From assembly GCA_002212985.1 (NCBI GenBank), contig NBMY01000071.1, positions 21,305 through 85,304 on the forward strand: DNA of 64,000 nucleotides, written 5' to 3'. Made by a program: the position numbers and the translations under genes. Numbering within the stretch: position 1 is the stretch's first letter; each line of letters begins with the position of its first letter. The notes below the pieces were generated by a model. That model had not been told where the DNA came from. It did not search any database and saw only the letters and a list, made by a program, of their open reading frames with translations. Source of the stretch: Sphingobacteriales bacterium TSM_CSS (GTDB lineage Bacteria; Bacteroidota; Bacteroidia; Chitinophagales; UBA2359). Shown in pieces: positions 17,800-27,322 of the stretch.

Positions 17800-19665
17800 T
17801 CAGGGTTTGTTTAGTAGGGCGGTTTTTAAATCTTCTTCCACTTTGGCAATGGCATTTTTGGCGTTTTCGTAGGTGGCGCTCATGGTGCCGGCTTCGGCGG
17901 CCGGGGCAAAAAGCGCAATTTCGCAATAAGTAATAACTTGCAGCAGTTGGTCAAGAGCAACTTTGGTAGCGCCGTTTTGCTGCAAAATGGCGGCAATATT
18001 ATCTTTGTCTAACTGGCTGGCCGGTATGTGTACACGGTCGCTCAGGTAGCCCCAAATTGCCCTTATCACTTCGTCGTAAAAAGCGCGTTTGTTGTTTTGC
18101 TGCAAATGCGTTTGGGCAACTGCCAGGCGTTGTATGGCCACTTTTTGCGCCTGTTTTTGGCGCAGGGCGAAGGGGTCGGACAATTCTTGTTTGCGGCGTC
18201 TGATGAGCAGGGTTGCACCCAAAAACAGCAAAACCGGCAAGCCCGATAAGGCATAATACGCAACTGACCCGAAAAAGCGGCTGTTTTTAGCAAACAGGCG
18301 TAAGCCCGGGTTTTGCGGCATGAGCGTACCCGGTTTCTCGGTATTGGCACCGGTTTTTACCGGTGTTTTACCCTGCCGAATGGTAACCGGAATGGGCGGG
18401 GTTGAAACCGTTTGGTAGCTTCGGGTTTCGGGGTTATAAAAACTAAAGGCTATGGAAGGCAACTCCTGCTGCCCTGCTTCGGAAGGAATGAGCGTATAGT
18501 CATACGATTTTCGGCCTTTCACCTTGTCTTGCTGGGTAAAGGTTTCTTCATTTACTTCGGGTTCATACACTTCAAACGAAAACGGAAAAGCGGGCGTTGG
18601 CAGGTCAATGAGTTTCATGTTTCCGGTTCCCGAAATGGTTACTTTCAGGTCAATAGATTCGTTGGTTTCAACGCTGGGGTTGCCCAACAGGGTGTTAATT
18701 TCGTACTGCCCCACGGCGCCGGTAAAGTTTTGCGGTTTACCTTCCTGCGGCAGGTCGGCAACGGTAATTTTAACCGGGTCGGTAGTAAGGTTAAGAGTTT
18801 GGTTGGTATAAAACATGTTGCCCCAAAAACCGCCGCCGGCATTGGGGTCGGGTATTCTTACAATTACCTGCACTTCCATGGGATCAATTTGCAGGGTACC
18901 GGGGCGCTGTGGAAACAGGGCGTATTTTTTCAGGTCGAGGGTGCGGTATTGCTGGTTGTTCCAGGTGGTGGTGCCGGGTGTTTGCTGGTAGGTGGGGGTA
19001 ATATCTTCTACCCAAAAACCGGTAAAAGTGGGCGGGGTTTGAATTCCGTAGTTGGCTACGTCAACACCGGTATAAAGTCGGTAGATGATGGTAATTTGCT
19101 GCCCTACGCACACTGCCGAGGTATCAGGAATGGCAGCCACCCAAACCTTTCCATTACCCGATGCCGGTACATTACCGCCGCCGCTTCCGCCCGATGACGA
19201 AGACGAAGATGGCGGCGCTACCCGCGGTTGCGGACGTCCTTTCGCAACACTTACGCTTACCTTTTCGCTGCGCAGGGTTTGCCGGCGGTCTGTAATAACC
19301 GTGGCTGCCGGAATGGTGAAATTTCCTGCTCGTTTGGGCTGCAACACATAGCTGATACTTACCGAACTGGACATGCTGCCGTTTACAATTTGCATGCTTT
19401 GTGATTTATTGGGGCCGCCGACCACAAAAAAATCGGTTAAATCGGGTGCCTGAAAATCGCGCATGCCTATGTTTTGAAGCGAATAGGTTATTTGAAACTG
19501 TTCATCGGCGCTAACATCTACCGATGTTGGCGTTACCGAAAAAGATTGCGCCGCCGCCCGTCTGCCCCAAGGCAAACATAGCAACAATAATACAAAAAGG
19601 GTATCCATAATACTCCGGCGGGTGTATATGGGTAGTGAGGTAAGTATGACGGGGTTATTTTTCAT
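17800..19665 (-). CDS. batD: BatD-like membrane protein
   Basis: 621 residues. A signal peptide ending RRAAAQ follows the more likely start Met20 (19608); the annotated 19665 start adds 19 residues. Extracytoplasmic beta-sandwich repeats follow (FSVTPTSVDVSADEQFQITY, VCVGQQITIIYRLYTGVDV, INTLLGNPSVETNESIDLKV), broken by a Ser/Gly-rich linker near residue 160. One membrane helix near residue 470 and a helical cytosolic C-terminus complete it, as in BatD/BtrD-like oxygen-tolerance proteins. The 268-nt gap to batC is unusually long for this operon. Confidence 0.9.
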   Translation of the reverse strand: MKNNPVILTSLPIYTRRSIMDTLFVLLLLCLPWGRRAAAQSFSVTPTSVDVSADEQFQITYSLQNIGMRDFQAPDLTDFFVVGGPNKSQSMQIVNGSMSSSVSISYVLQPKRAGNFTIPAATVITDRRQTLRSEKVSVSVAKGRPQPRVAPPSSSSSSGGSGGGNVPASGNGKVWVAAIPDTSAVCVGQQITIIYRLYTGVDVANYGIQTPPTFTGFWVEDITPTYQQTPGTTTWNNQQYRTLDLKKYALFPQRPGTLQIDPMEVQVIVRIPDPNAGGGFWGNMFYTNQTLNLTTDPVKITVADLPQEGKPQNFTGAVGQYEINTLLGNPSVETNESIDLKVTISGTGNMKLIDLPTPAFPFSFEVYEPEVNEETFTQQDKVKGRKSYDYTLIPSEAGQQELPSIAFSFYNPETRSYQTVSTPPIPVTIRQGKTPVKTGANTEKPGTLMPQNPGLRLFAKNSRFFGSVAYYALSGLPVLLFLGATLLIRRRKQELSDPFALRQKQAQKVAIQRLAVAQTHLQQNNKRAFYDEVIRAIWGYLSDRVHIPASQLDKDNIAAILQQNGATKVALDQLLQVITYCEIALFAPAAEAGTMSATYENAKNAIAKVEEDLKTALLNKP

Positions 19666-19734
19666 GTTATAATGCTGGCAGGCTTTCTTTACTTATGTAC
19701 ATTGGCAGCTTAATCTGGTATTGTTTTGTGCATG

Positions 19735-19805
19735 GAACGCGGATTGCCGCAGATAAAAATCTGTTAAAAAATACGCGCTATGAAATATCCGATTCATCGG
19801 CGTTC
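19735..19805. repeat. Imperfect palindrome in the batC-batD gap
   Basis: The outer arms GAACGCGGAT (19735-19744) and ATCGGCGTTC (19796-19805) pair with one mismatch, and CAGAT/ATCTG (19750-19754, 19759-19763) forms an inner hairpin. This lies inside the 268-nt space between two Bat genes. It could be a repeat or an mRNA-processing or attenuation site; the sequence alone does not decide. Confidence 0.45.
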
Positions 19806-19933
19806 TATTATACAGAAGGTAACATTGGGGTTGTTTGACTTGTCTTTTGTTCATTCCTTAAAAATGTATAACTCCTACGGGCGGTTACTTTCTTGCTTTC
19901 GGTTGTTGTATGGCGGCAAAAAGCGGTATTAAC

Positions 19934-20782
19934 CTACCAATCTTTATCAACCGGGGTTTTGTTGGCCTTGCCCTGCCTTTGTTTTAGCTTTTGCTGTACT
20001 TTCAGTTCTTCGTTTTTTAGGGCTTCCAACAAACGGGCAGTTTCTTCCTTGCTTAGTTTTCGCTCCTGCCCGTTCATTTGGGCGGCATTTTGCTGTTGGT
20101 CTTTCTGATCTCCTTGCTGCCCCTGTTGTTGGTCTTGTTGCTGTTGTTGTTTGTCCTGCTGTTGCTGCTGGTCTTGTTGCTGTTGTTTATCCTGCTGTTG
20201 TTGCTGGTCTTGTTGTTGCTGTTTATCCTGCTGTTGTTGTTGGTCTTGTTGTTGCTGTTTATCCTGCTGTTGTTGGTCTTGCTGTTGCTGGTCTTGGTTT
20301 TGCTGATGTTGCTGTTGTTGCTGCTGCTGCATTTTTCGGGCATAGGCCAGGTTGTATTTGGCATCGGCATTGTTGGGATTTTGGCGGAGCGCGTTTTTAT
20401 AGGCTTCTATGCTTTCGGGCAGTTTTTTTGATTTCAGCAGGGCGTTGCCCATATTGTAATAGGCGTTTGATTTTAGTTGGGCGCTTTGACCGGTTTTGGC
20501 GGCCTGTTCAAATTGTGCGGCGGCTTCTTCGTAGCGGCCTTGTTTAAAAAGGGCATCGCCCAAGTTGAAAGCAGCGGTATGGTTGGTTTTGGGGTTGTTT
20601 TTTTCGGAAGAGGCGCGGTAGTCTATTTCGGCAAGGCCGTAGTCGCCGTTGCTGTATTTCTGGTTGCCCTGCCTTATAAGGTTTTGTGCAGATTGGGCGT
20701 GCACGGGAGCGGCAAATAGGCAAATGCTGCAAAGCGCAAACAGGGTAAAGCAAAAGTTGGCAAAACAAGATTTTGTAAACAT
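19934..20782 (-). CDS. batC: BatC-like TPR protein with long Gln-rich repeat
   Basis: 282 residues. The signal peptide ends AAPVHAQ, then TPR repeats (GNQKYSNGDYGLAEIDYRAS, AFNLGDALFKQGRYEEAAAQ, YYNMGNALLKSKKLPESIEA, AKYNLAYARKM) to about residue 150. After them comes a Gln/Asp/Lys tract, residues about 150-225, with a 12-residue unit DKQQQQDQQQQQ repeated. A charged C-terminus (RKLSKEETARLLEALKNEEL) resembles the BatC tail. In the Bat complex BatC is a periplasmic or membrane-linked scaffold. The low-complexity tract is longer than I would expect for BatC and is likely hypervariable. Confidence 0.86.
   Translation of the reverse strand: MFTKSCFANFCFTLFALCSICLFAAPVHAQSAQNLIRQGNQKYSNGDYGLAEIDYRASSEKNNPKTNHTAAFNLGDALFKQGRYEEAAAQFEQAAKTGQSAQLKSNAYYNMGNALLKSKKLPESIEAYKNALRQNPNNADAKYNLAYARKMQQQQQQQHQQNQDQQQQDQQQQDKQQQQDQQQQQDKQQQQDQQQQQDKQQQQDQQQQQDKQQQQQDQQQGQQGDQKDQQQNAAQMNGQERKLSKEETARLLEALKNEELKVQQKLKQRQGKANKTPVDKDW
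20110..20332 (-). repeat. Coding Gln-rich tandem repeat (36-nt period) in batC
   Basis: The minus strand carries CAG/CAA-rich units with a 36-nt period (12 codons), roughly four copies plus flanking degenerate Q runs. On the plus strand it reads as TTG/CTG-rich pyrimidine repeats. Copy number may vary between strains. Confidence 0.75.
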
Positions 20783-20805
20783 GAGGTAAACGATTGTTTT
20801 TAAGG

Positions 20806-21852
20806 TTAACCTTTTTGCGGTTCGTTTTCAAAGAGGTTCCAGCCTGCCCATCGGGCATTTTTGCGCTCGGAGGTAAAGAACTCTATGAGCAGCAAAATAA
20901 GGGCAATGCCTATAAAATACTGAAACTGGTCGGCATAATCGGTTATAATATGGTCTTCGAAGGTACGTTTTTGCAAGGTGTCTAACGCTGTAAGCACGTT
21001 GGTTACTTCGTCTTTTGCGCCGGCAATGCGCAGGTATTTACCATTTCCGCTGCTTGCAACGTCTTGCAAAATGGCTTCGTTTAGTTTAGAAATTACGTAG
21101 CTGCCGCTGTTGTCGCGCTTATAATCGGCAGTGCGGCCGTTTACCACAACGGGCACGCGGGCACCTTCGGGCGAGCCTATGCCAAGGGTATAAATAACCA
21201 TACCTTCGGCGGCGGCTTTTTGGGCAGCCTCTACAGCATCGGCTTCGTGGTTTTCGCCATCGGAAATAATAACCAAAGCATTATGCGTTTTCGATTCATC
21301 GGAAAAAGCAGTTTGGGCAAGTTCTATGGCGGCGGCAATGGCGGTTCCCTGCGTGGGTACAATATCGGGGTTAATGGTTTTCAGAAACAGTTTGGCGGCG
21401 GCATAATCAGAACTAAGGGGCATTTGCAGGTATGCATTTCCGGCAAACACAATAAGTCCTATGCGGTCGTCTTTCATATTTTCAATAATGCGCGAAACCA
21501 ATTGTTTGGCGCGTTCGAGGCGGTTGGGCTGTATGTCTTCGGCCAGCATACTGTTCGATACGTCAATGGCTATCATGACGTCAATTCCCTGCCGTTTTAC
21601 CTTTTCCAATTTAGCGCCCACTTGTGGGTTGGCCAGCCCTATAACAATAAAAAAATAGGCAAACAGGTAGAGCAAAAACTTGGTACGCCGCTTTTGTATC
21701 GAAAAATCGGGCATCAGGCGGCTTATAAGGGCTGCCTGTCCAAGTTTTAAACTTGCCTGCCGCTGCCATTGCATACTTGCCCTGAAAAACCACCAAAAAA
21801 GCGGCAGGAGTAAAAGGGCATAAAACCAGGCGCTGTTTTCAAATTTAAACAC
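20806..21852 (-). CDS. batB: BatB-like von Willebrand factor A membrane protein
   Basis: 348 residues from a GTG at 21852 (MFKFENSAWFYALLLLPL; no better Met follows). Two N-terminal membrane helices precede a vWA domain whose MIDAS is intact: IAIDVSNSML (D-x-S-x-S), PTQGTAIAAAI and IISDGENHEADA. A C-terminal membrane helix is near residue 325 (FQYFIGIALILLLIEF). In the Bat family BatA/BatB form a membrane vWA complex with BatC. A 23-nt gap separates it from batC. Confidence 0.93.
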   Translation of the reverse strand: MFKFENSAWFYALLLLPLFWWFFRASMQWQRQASLKLGQAALISRLMPDFSIQKRRTKFLLYLFAYFFIVIGLANPQVGAKLEKVKRQGIDVMIAIDVSNSMLAEDIQPNRLERAKQLVSRIIENMKDDRIGLIVFAGNAYLQMPLSSDYAAAKLFLKTINPDIVPTQGTAIAAAIELAQTAFSDESKTHNALVIISDGENHEADAVEAAQKAAAEGMVIYTLGIGSPEGARVPVVVNGRTADYKRDNSGSYVISKLNEAILQDVASSGNGKYLRIAGAKDEVTNVLTALDTLQKRTFEDHIITDYADQFQYFIGIALILLLIEFFTSERKNARWAGWNLFENEPQKG

Positions 21853-21892
21853 GGTATAGATGGTTGTTTAGACGTTATACGTAATGCATTTA

Positions 21893-22909
21893 TTAGTTTA
21901 TACCTCTGAAAACGGTGTTTCGCAACAGTATTTCCATTGCCAGGCAAATTGCCGCCAGCAGGGCAAACAGGTGAAATTGCTCGGTAAAACGGCTTATGGT
22001 GGTTACTTCTATTTTTGTTTTTTCTAACTGGTTGATTTCATCATAAATTTGGCGAAGGCTGGTATTTTCGGTGGCGCGGTAATAGCGGCCGCCGGTCATT
22101 TGGGCTATTTTTTGCAGCAGGGTTTCATCAATTTCTACCTGCATGCGCTGGTATTGTATGCCAAAAAAGCCCTGTACGGGGTAGGGTGCATAGCCGCGCG
22201 TACCTACGCCAATGGTATAAACCTTTACCCCTGTTTGCAGGGCGGTTTCGGCGGCGGTAAGGGGGTCAATAAACCCGGCATTGTTTACGCCATCGGTAAG
22301 CAGGATAATAACCTTGCTTTTGGCCTTGCTGTCTTGCAGGCGGCTTACGGCGGTTGCCAGCCCCATGCCAATGGCGGTTCCGTCTTCCAGCATACCGCTT
22401 TGTGTTTGCTCCAGCAGGGTGCGCAATACGGCGTGGTCGGTGGTGGTGGGGCATTGGGTAAAGCTTTCGCCGGCAAACACTACCAGCCCTATGCGGTCGT
22501 ATTTTCGGGTATTGATAAACTCTTGTGCTACCTGTTTGGCTGCACCAAGTCGGTCGGGTTCAAAGTCGCGTGCCAGCATACTGCCCGAAACGTCCATAGA
22601 AAGCACAATATCTATGCCATCGGCGGTAATTTTTTCTTCGGCAAATTTGTTTTGGGGGCGTGCCAGAGCAATTACCAGCAAGGTAAAGGCAGCCAGTTTA
22701 AACACACTCAAAAACGGCCGCAGAGCCGATTTCCAAGTGCCGGTTCTGCCAAATGCCGCTAAAGACGACATTTTCAGCTCTGGATACTGTTGCTGATACC
22801 TGCGCCATTGCCATACCGCAAGCAGCGGCAGCAGCAACAGCAAGGCAAGAAAACCCGGGTTGGCAAAAGTAAGGTGGTGTGGCAGCATGGGCAATTGTTG
22901 GTAAACCAT
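21893..22909 (-). CDS. batA: BatA-like von Willebrand factor A membrane protein
   Basis: 338 residues from the ATG at 22909; the frame is open to a TTG at 22933, and ATG 22888 also fits (MLPHHLTFANPGFLALLLLL). A membrane helix near the N-terminus is followed by a second helix near residue 70. The vWA domain has the MIDAS DVSGSML, LLEDGTAIGMG-type threonine loop (MLEDGTAIGMGL) and ILLTDGVNNAG. It ends in a C-terminal membrane helix (FHLFALLAAICLAMEILL). First gene of the batABCDE run. No MoxR ATPase or DUF58 gene precedes it; the divergent neighbour is glpK. Confidence 0.93.
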   Translation of the reverse strand: MVYQQLPMLPHHLTFANPGFLALLLLLPLLAVWQWRRYQQQYPELKMSSLAAFGRTGTWKSALRPFLSVFKLAAFTLLVIALARPQNKFAEEKITADGIDIVLSMDVSGSMLARDFEPDRLGAAKQVAQEFINTRKYDRIGLVVFAGESFTQCPTTTDHAVLRTLLEQTQSGMLEDGTAIGMGLATAVSRLQDSKAKSKVIILLTDGVNNAGFIDPLTAAETALQTGVKVYTIGVGTRGYAPYPVQGFFGIQYQRMQVEIDETLLQKIAQMTGGRYYRATENTSLRQIYDEINQLEKTKIEVTTISRFTEQFHLFALLAAICLAMEILLRNTVFRGIN

Positions 22910-22920
22910 AAAAAACGCTG

Positions 22921-22928
22921 CAAAATTA
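22921..22928 (-). promoter_or_regulatory. -7 element for batA
   Basis: Minus-strand TAATTTTG (complement of 22921-22928) matches TAnnTTTG, 11 nt before the ATG at 22909. A very short leader would result. This supports the 22909 start over TTG 22933. No strong -33 TTTG was seen. Confidence 0.4.
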
Positions 22929-23206
22929 ACCAACTTACCGCCAACCTTGTGCTATAAACCCGTTTTTTTAACTTTTGTTAAATATTATATGAAACAACAG
23001 CGCCGGACTATGGTAAAAACACTTTACCCGATGCCCGAAACTGCCCGTTTGAAAGCTGCAATTGCCAAAGGTAAATGCCTTTGGTGAGAATAAAAATCTG
23101 TTTTTTCGGTCTGTTTTCTATGCACCTATTTGTGGTTTATTTTTTTGGCCGCTTTTTTTTCAACTTCGGGTTTTTTGGTAAATTTACCCCCTAAACACAA
23201 AAAACA

Positions 23207-24703
23207 ATGTCGCAAACCTATATTCTTGCCTTAGACCAGGGTACTACCAGTTCAAGAGCCATATTGTTTAACACTGCCGGGCAACCGGTGGCGGTGGCGC
23301 AAAAAGAATTTACCCAAATGTACCCCCATGCCGGCTGGGTAGAGCACAACCCCCTCGAAATTTGGAACACCCAGTTGCAGGTAGCGCAGGAAGTGGTTAA
23401 AAACAGCGGCATTAACCCCCGGCAGGTGGCCGCCATAGGCATTACCAACCAACGCGAAACCACCGTAGTATGGGACCGCCGCACCGGCCAACCTGTTTGC
23501 AATGCCATTGTTTGGCAAGACCGCCGCACGGCACCCATTTGCGACAACCTAAAGGCTAACGGGCTGGAACCCTATGTTAAAAAACACACCGGACTGGTGA
23601 TTGATGCCTATTTTTCGGGAACCAAAATAAACTGGATTTTAGACAATATACCCGATGCCCGACAAAAAGCCGAAGAAGGACATCTGCTTTTCGGAACCAT
23701 AGATACCTGGCTTATTTACAAACTTACCGGCGGAACCATACACGCCACCGATTATAGCAACGCCTCGCGCACCATGCTCTACAATATTGACTCGCTGAAA
23801 TGGGACAAAAAACTGCTTGCCGAACTGAACATACCCGCCTCCATGCTGCCCGATGTGCGCAACTCCAGCGGCAGTTTCGGCAACACACTGCCCGAATTTT
23901 TTAACGGCGTGTCTATACCCATTTGCAGCGTTGCCGGCGACCAACAGGCCGCCCTCTTTGGGCAGGCTTGCTTTGAAACCGGCATGGCCAAAAATACCTA
24001 CGGAACCGGCTGTTTTATGCTCATGAACACCGGCACCAAACGCATAGAGTCTAAATCGGGGTTGCTCACCACCATTGCATGGGGTATTAACGGCAAGGTA
24101 ACCTACGCCTTAGAAGGCAGCGTATTTATTGCCGGCGCAGCAGTGCAATGGCTTCGCGACGGGCTGAAAATTATTGACGAAGCCGGCGACTCGGAATTTC
24201 TGGCCATGAAAGTGCCCGATAACGGCGGCGTGTACGTAGTGCCGGCCTTTGCCGGTTTGGGCGCACCGTATTGGGATATGTATGCCCGCGGAGCCATTTT
24301 CGGGTTAACCCGCGGCATTAAAAAGGCGCACTTAGTAAGGGCTACCCTCGAATCTTTAGCCTACCAAACCGCCGATGTTTTGCAGGCTATGGAAATGGAT
24401 GCGGGTTTACCGCTCAACGCCCTTCGGGTAGATGGAGGCGCATCGGCCAACAACCTGCTCATGCAGTTTCAGTCCGATATTTTAGGCGTACCGGTTGAGC
24501 GCCCCGCCATTATAGAAACCACCGCCCTTGGTGCGGCCTACTTAGCCGGTTTAAGCGTTGGGCTTTTTACCCGCGAACAAATTGCACAACACTGGCAGCG
24601 CAATGCCCTTTTTACCCCGCAAATGCCGTTTGAAACGCGCGAAAAATTGTATTACGGCTGGAAAAAAGCGGTAAAACGCTGCATGAACTGGGAAAATGAG
24701 TAA
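23207..24703 (+). CDS. glpK: Glycerol kinase
   Basis: 498 residues, the normal length. FGGY-kinase hallmarks: [17 protein letters not shown] (phosphate loop), [72 protein letters not shown] and [18 protein letters not shown]. It phosphorylates glycerol to sn-glycerol 3-phosphate in the cytosol with ATP. No facilitator (GlpF) or GlpD gene is adjacent, so here it stands alone, divergent from the Bat operon. A TAAATTTA at 23179-23186, one base off the -7 consensus, lies 20 nt upstream of the ATG. Confidence 0.96.
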   Translation: MSQTYILALDQGTTSSRAILFNTAGQPVAVAQKEFTQMYPHAGWVEHNPLEIWNTQLQVAQEVVKNSGINPRQVAAIGITNQRETTVVWDRRTGQPVCNAIVWQDRRTAPICDNLKANGLEPYVKKHTGLVIDAYFSGTKINWILDNIPDARQKAEEGHLLFGTIDTWLIYKLTGGTIHATDYSNASRTMLYNIDSLKWDKKLLAELNIPASMLPDVRNSSGSFGNTLPEFFNGVSIPICSVAGDQQAALFGQACFETGMAKNTYGTGCFMLMNTGTKRIESKSGLLTTIAWGINGKVTYALEGSVFIAGAAVQWLRDGLKIIDEAGDSEFLAMKVPDNGGVYVVPAFAGLGAPYWDMYARGAIFGLTRGIKKAHLVRATLESLAYQTADVLQAMEMDAGLPLNALRVDGGASANNLLMQFQSDILGVPVERPAIIETTALGAAYLAGLSVGLFTREQIAQHWQRNALFTPQMPFETREKLYYGWKKAVKRCMNWENE

Positions 24704-24820
24704 CCAAAAACCGAAGGAAGACATAAGCACTGTAGCAACAACACCGGTAACTTGCCCGAAATGGGGTAAATTGCCCTGTTTATTTAACTTAACCCCACAC
24801 CAAAAACCATTAACCTGTAA

Positions 24821-25732
24821 ATGATGATGAAACAATTACCCGCTTTTTTGTTTTTTGTGTTCTTTTTTACCTGCTCTGCCAATGCGCAAATACCCGAAAA
24901 CGGCTTTTTTGAAACATGGGAAAGCGAAGCAGGCGGCTTGTATTCTGAGCCGGCCGGTTGGAGTACGCTAAATATTCTGGCACTTATTGGTGCACCGCAA
25001 ACCGTAAGTCAAACCACCGATGCCGTTGCAGGTAATGCCGCCCGCTTAGAAACGGGCACCTATTTCGGCAACCTGATACCCGGCTTGCTTTATACCGGCA
25101 ATTTTGATGTGGCACAAGGAATAAACGGTGTACAACCGGGGCTCCCGTATAATGCCACCACCCGCCCCGATTCGTTTGAGGGTTACTATAAGTATTTTCC
25201 GCAAAATGGCGACTCGGCCGTGCTGTTTGCCCAGCTTTGGCATTACAATACCCAAACCGGAAAACGCGATACGGTTGCCCAAGCCGCCACATCGGTTCTT
25301 ACAACCGTTTCGGAATACACTAAATTTGAATTGCCTTTTACCTACTATACCCAAGACATACCCGACAGTATGTATGTGGTAATTACTTCCAGCGGCGGCG
25401 GTGCAAGCGGACAAGGGCAAAACGGCAGTGTGCTGTATGTTGATCAGGTGTTGTTTAGCTCACTTACCGGCATTGTGCCGCTGTTTGGCAGCAATATAGA
25501 CCAAATTAAGGTGTACCAGAAACAACAACATATACAGGTGGAATTGCCCAATCTGTTAAACCAAGGGGTTATTGAGTTGTACAACCTGCAGCAACAAAGG
25601 GTATTGCAAAGCAAATTAGAGCAAACACAAACCACACTGCCCCTGCCCGGGCTGCCTTCGGGTTTATATGCCTACCGCATAACCGCCGCCGGAGTAACGG
25701 TAAAAAAAGGCATGGTAGCGGTGGTAAACTAA
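24821..25732 (+). CDS. Secreted protein with PCMD-like domain and probable T9SS sorting tail
   Basis: 303 residues. Signal peptide (ends CSANAQ), then a beta-sandwich resembling the putative carbohydrate metabolism domain (PCMD) of Bacteroidota proteins: GFFETWESE, EPAGWSTLN, then DSFEGYYKYFPQNGDSAVLF and LFSSLTGI. The last about 75 residues (IDQIKVYQKQQHIQVELPN through GLYAYRITAAGVTVKKGMVA) have the strand pattern of a type A T9SS C-terminal sorting domain, matching the porV gene at 39.3 kb. Likely a cell-surface or secreted protein; ligand unknown. Confidence 0.72.
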   Translation: MMMKQLPAFLFFVFFFTCSANAQIPENGFFETWESEAGGLYSEPAGWSTLNILALIGAPQTVSQTTDAVAGNAARLETGTYFGNLIPGLLYTGNFDVAQGINGVQPGLPYNATTRPDSFEGYYKYFPQNGDSAVLFAQLWHYNTQTGKRDTVAQAATSVLTTVSEYTKFELPFTYYTQDIPDSMYVVITSSGGGASGQGQNGSVLYVDQVLFSSLTGIVPLFGSNIDQIKVYQKQQHIQVELPNLLNQGVIELYNLQQQRVLQSKLEQTQTTLPLPGLPSGLYAYRITAAGVTVKKGMVAVVN

Positions 25733-25904
25733 GCTAAAGCCGCGGCATTGGAAGGAACGGCTCCCGCAATACACATTTGCTTTGACGTTTATTTTATTTG
25801 TAAAAGCTTTTTTCGTAAAATATATTAAGTAAGGCAATTTTTAAATACTATTTTTCGTTTTGCCTGTATAATCTATTCACTATACTCAACTATGTGCAGC
25901 CGCC

Positions 25905-27254
25905 ATGTTACAGAAGAGTTCGTTCTGCGTGACCAACTGTTGCCGTTATTTAGAGTGGCTGGCAGTTATACTTATTTGCTGCATAAACACCCTGCTGCTT
26001 AAAGCGCAAGATACTGCGGGGCATACCCAAGCCGATACGCTGTACAACAGTGCCGCCGTAGTATGGGGTGGTTTTACACATCAATGGAGTTATAACCACC
26101 GCCTCAACCGATTGGGCAGTTATATTGAAAATCCGCCGGAGTTTACCGGATTTCCCTTTACCGCTTCGTTTTACCATACCTCTGCTACCGGCCTTGGCCC
26201 CGATGCAGGCACTTACAACGGCTTTTATTCTTACGTAGCTGCCAATGGTGTGGTCATACAACCGGCGCAAAAAAGCATCAGATTTTCGGGCAAACTGGGC
26301 GATATGCATAACGCCACTTTTGAAGTGCTGGCAGATGCACCAAAGGATTTTAATGTCAACTACCATCACACCGTCATTATAAACGGTTTCGACATTGTGT
26401 CGGAACGCCGGGCAGACAAACTGCAAATGCTGCGCATTTCGGTAAGCAAAGGTTATTATATACCCGTTACCTGCCAAATACGGTTTACCATAGATGCTGC
26501 CCTGCTGGTGCGCTGTCAATCGGTAGAGTGTAATTATTTGAACGACCGGTTTGACTATACCATTAACCTGCAATTTTTAATTTTTTCGGCAACCGAGCAG
26601 TATATGTTTACATCGCAGCAAGACTGTCACCATGTATATAACTGGAACAAACATGCCGAAGTGCAAAATAATTTTTACAACGAATATAATACATCGGGTA
26701 TTGGTAACGACCTGTACCCTACGGCCTTGTTGGCGTTTCAATCTATCAATATTGTTTTAGACCGCCCGCATTGGTATGTAGAGTGGCACTCTGCCATACA
26801 ACCCGAAAGATACGACTCAAAATCGGGCAATTACCGGTTTTCGCTCGATTTGCTGTTTAAGCAATGGAGCAGCGATATGAAAAAAAAGTCGGCATACCCT
26901 TCCAAATCTAAGTTTTCTATTAAAAGAAACGGGTGGGCAGCTATAGACGGCACGGTACTCATGCTGCAATTTTCATCGGGGTTTGTGCTGAACAACAGCA
27001 ACAAAGGTGCGTTTAAATGGGAAGGGAAAAACCAGCCGGGCAACCGGCAAACTGCCGTAACTAAGCAAGATATTGTGTTTGATAAGAGCATTTTTCTTAA
27101 AGATCTGCAACAATTTAAGCAAAGCCGCCTGCAACAGGAAGCGGAAGTACAAGAACTTTACCAACAATACATAAATGATTTATCTAAAATGAAAGAACAG
27201 CGCAAACAGGAAAAAGAGCAGCGAAAAGCTGATAAAAAGAATGACCCGAAGTAA
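25905..27254 (+). CDS. Exported protein of unknown function
   Basis: 449 residues. N-terminal hydrophobic segment (WLAVILICCINTLLLKAQ) is a signal peptide preceded by an unusually long Cys-containing lead. The mature part begins DTAGHTQADTLYNSAAVVWGG and continues as beta-rich sequence with many aromatic residues to about residue 400. A highly charged Lys/Glu/Arg helix (MKEQRKQEKEQRKADKKN) ends the protein. I do not recognise a domain. It follows the PCMD-like gene by 172 nt on the same strand. Confidence 0.6.
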   Translation: MLQKSSFCVTNCCRYLEWLAVILICCINTLLLKAQDTAGHTQADTLYNSAAVVWGGFTHQWSYNHRLNRLGSYIENPPEFTGFPFTASFYHTSATGLGPDAGTYNGFYSYVAANGVVIQPAQKSIRFSGKLGDMHNATFEVLADAPKDFNVNYHHTVIINGFDIVSERRADKLQMLRISVSKGYYIPVTCQIRFTIDAALLVRCQSVECNYLNDRFDYTINLQFLIFSATEQYMFTSQQDCHHVYNWNKHAEVQNNFYNEYNTSGIGNDLYPTALLAFQSINIVLDRPHWYVEWHSAIQPERYDSKSGNYRFSLDLLFKQWSSDMKKKSAYPSKSKFSIKRNGWAAIDGTVLMLQFSSGFVLNNSNKGAFKWEGKNQPGNRQTAVTKQDIVFDKSIFLKDLQQFKQSRLQQEAEVQELYQQYINDLSKMKEQRKQEKEQRKADKKNDPK

Positions 27255-27322
27255 AGGCGCCGTTTTTACAAAACTGCTTTGCGTATAGAGGTCAGTGGGG
27301 TGGTTGTGTGCATATCCTGCAA

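Noticed and set aside
18412..19197. 261-codon plus-strand open frame opposite batD
   Set aside because: It is an antisense shadow of batD; low-complexity Gly/Val content, no conserved motif and no promoter.
20110..20332. CRISPR-like regular repeats
   Set aside because: The period is inside a coding frame with no unique spacers; it is a Gln-rich protein repeat.
22049..22762. 237-codon plus-strand open frame opposite batA
   Set aside because: Antisense shadow of a well-supported vWA gene.
23065..23084. Riboswitch upstream of glpK (CCAAAGG/CCTTTGG hairpin)
   Set aside because: A lone 7-bp stem, no known aptamer architecture.
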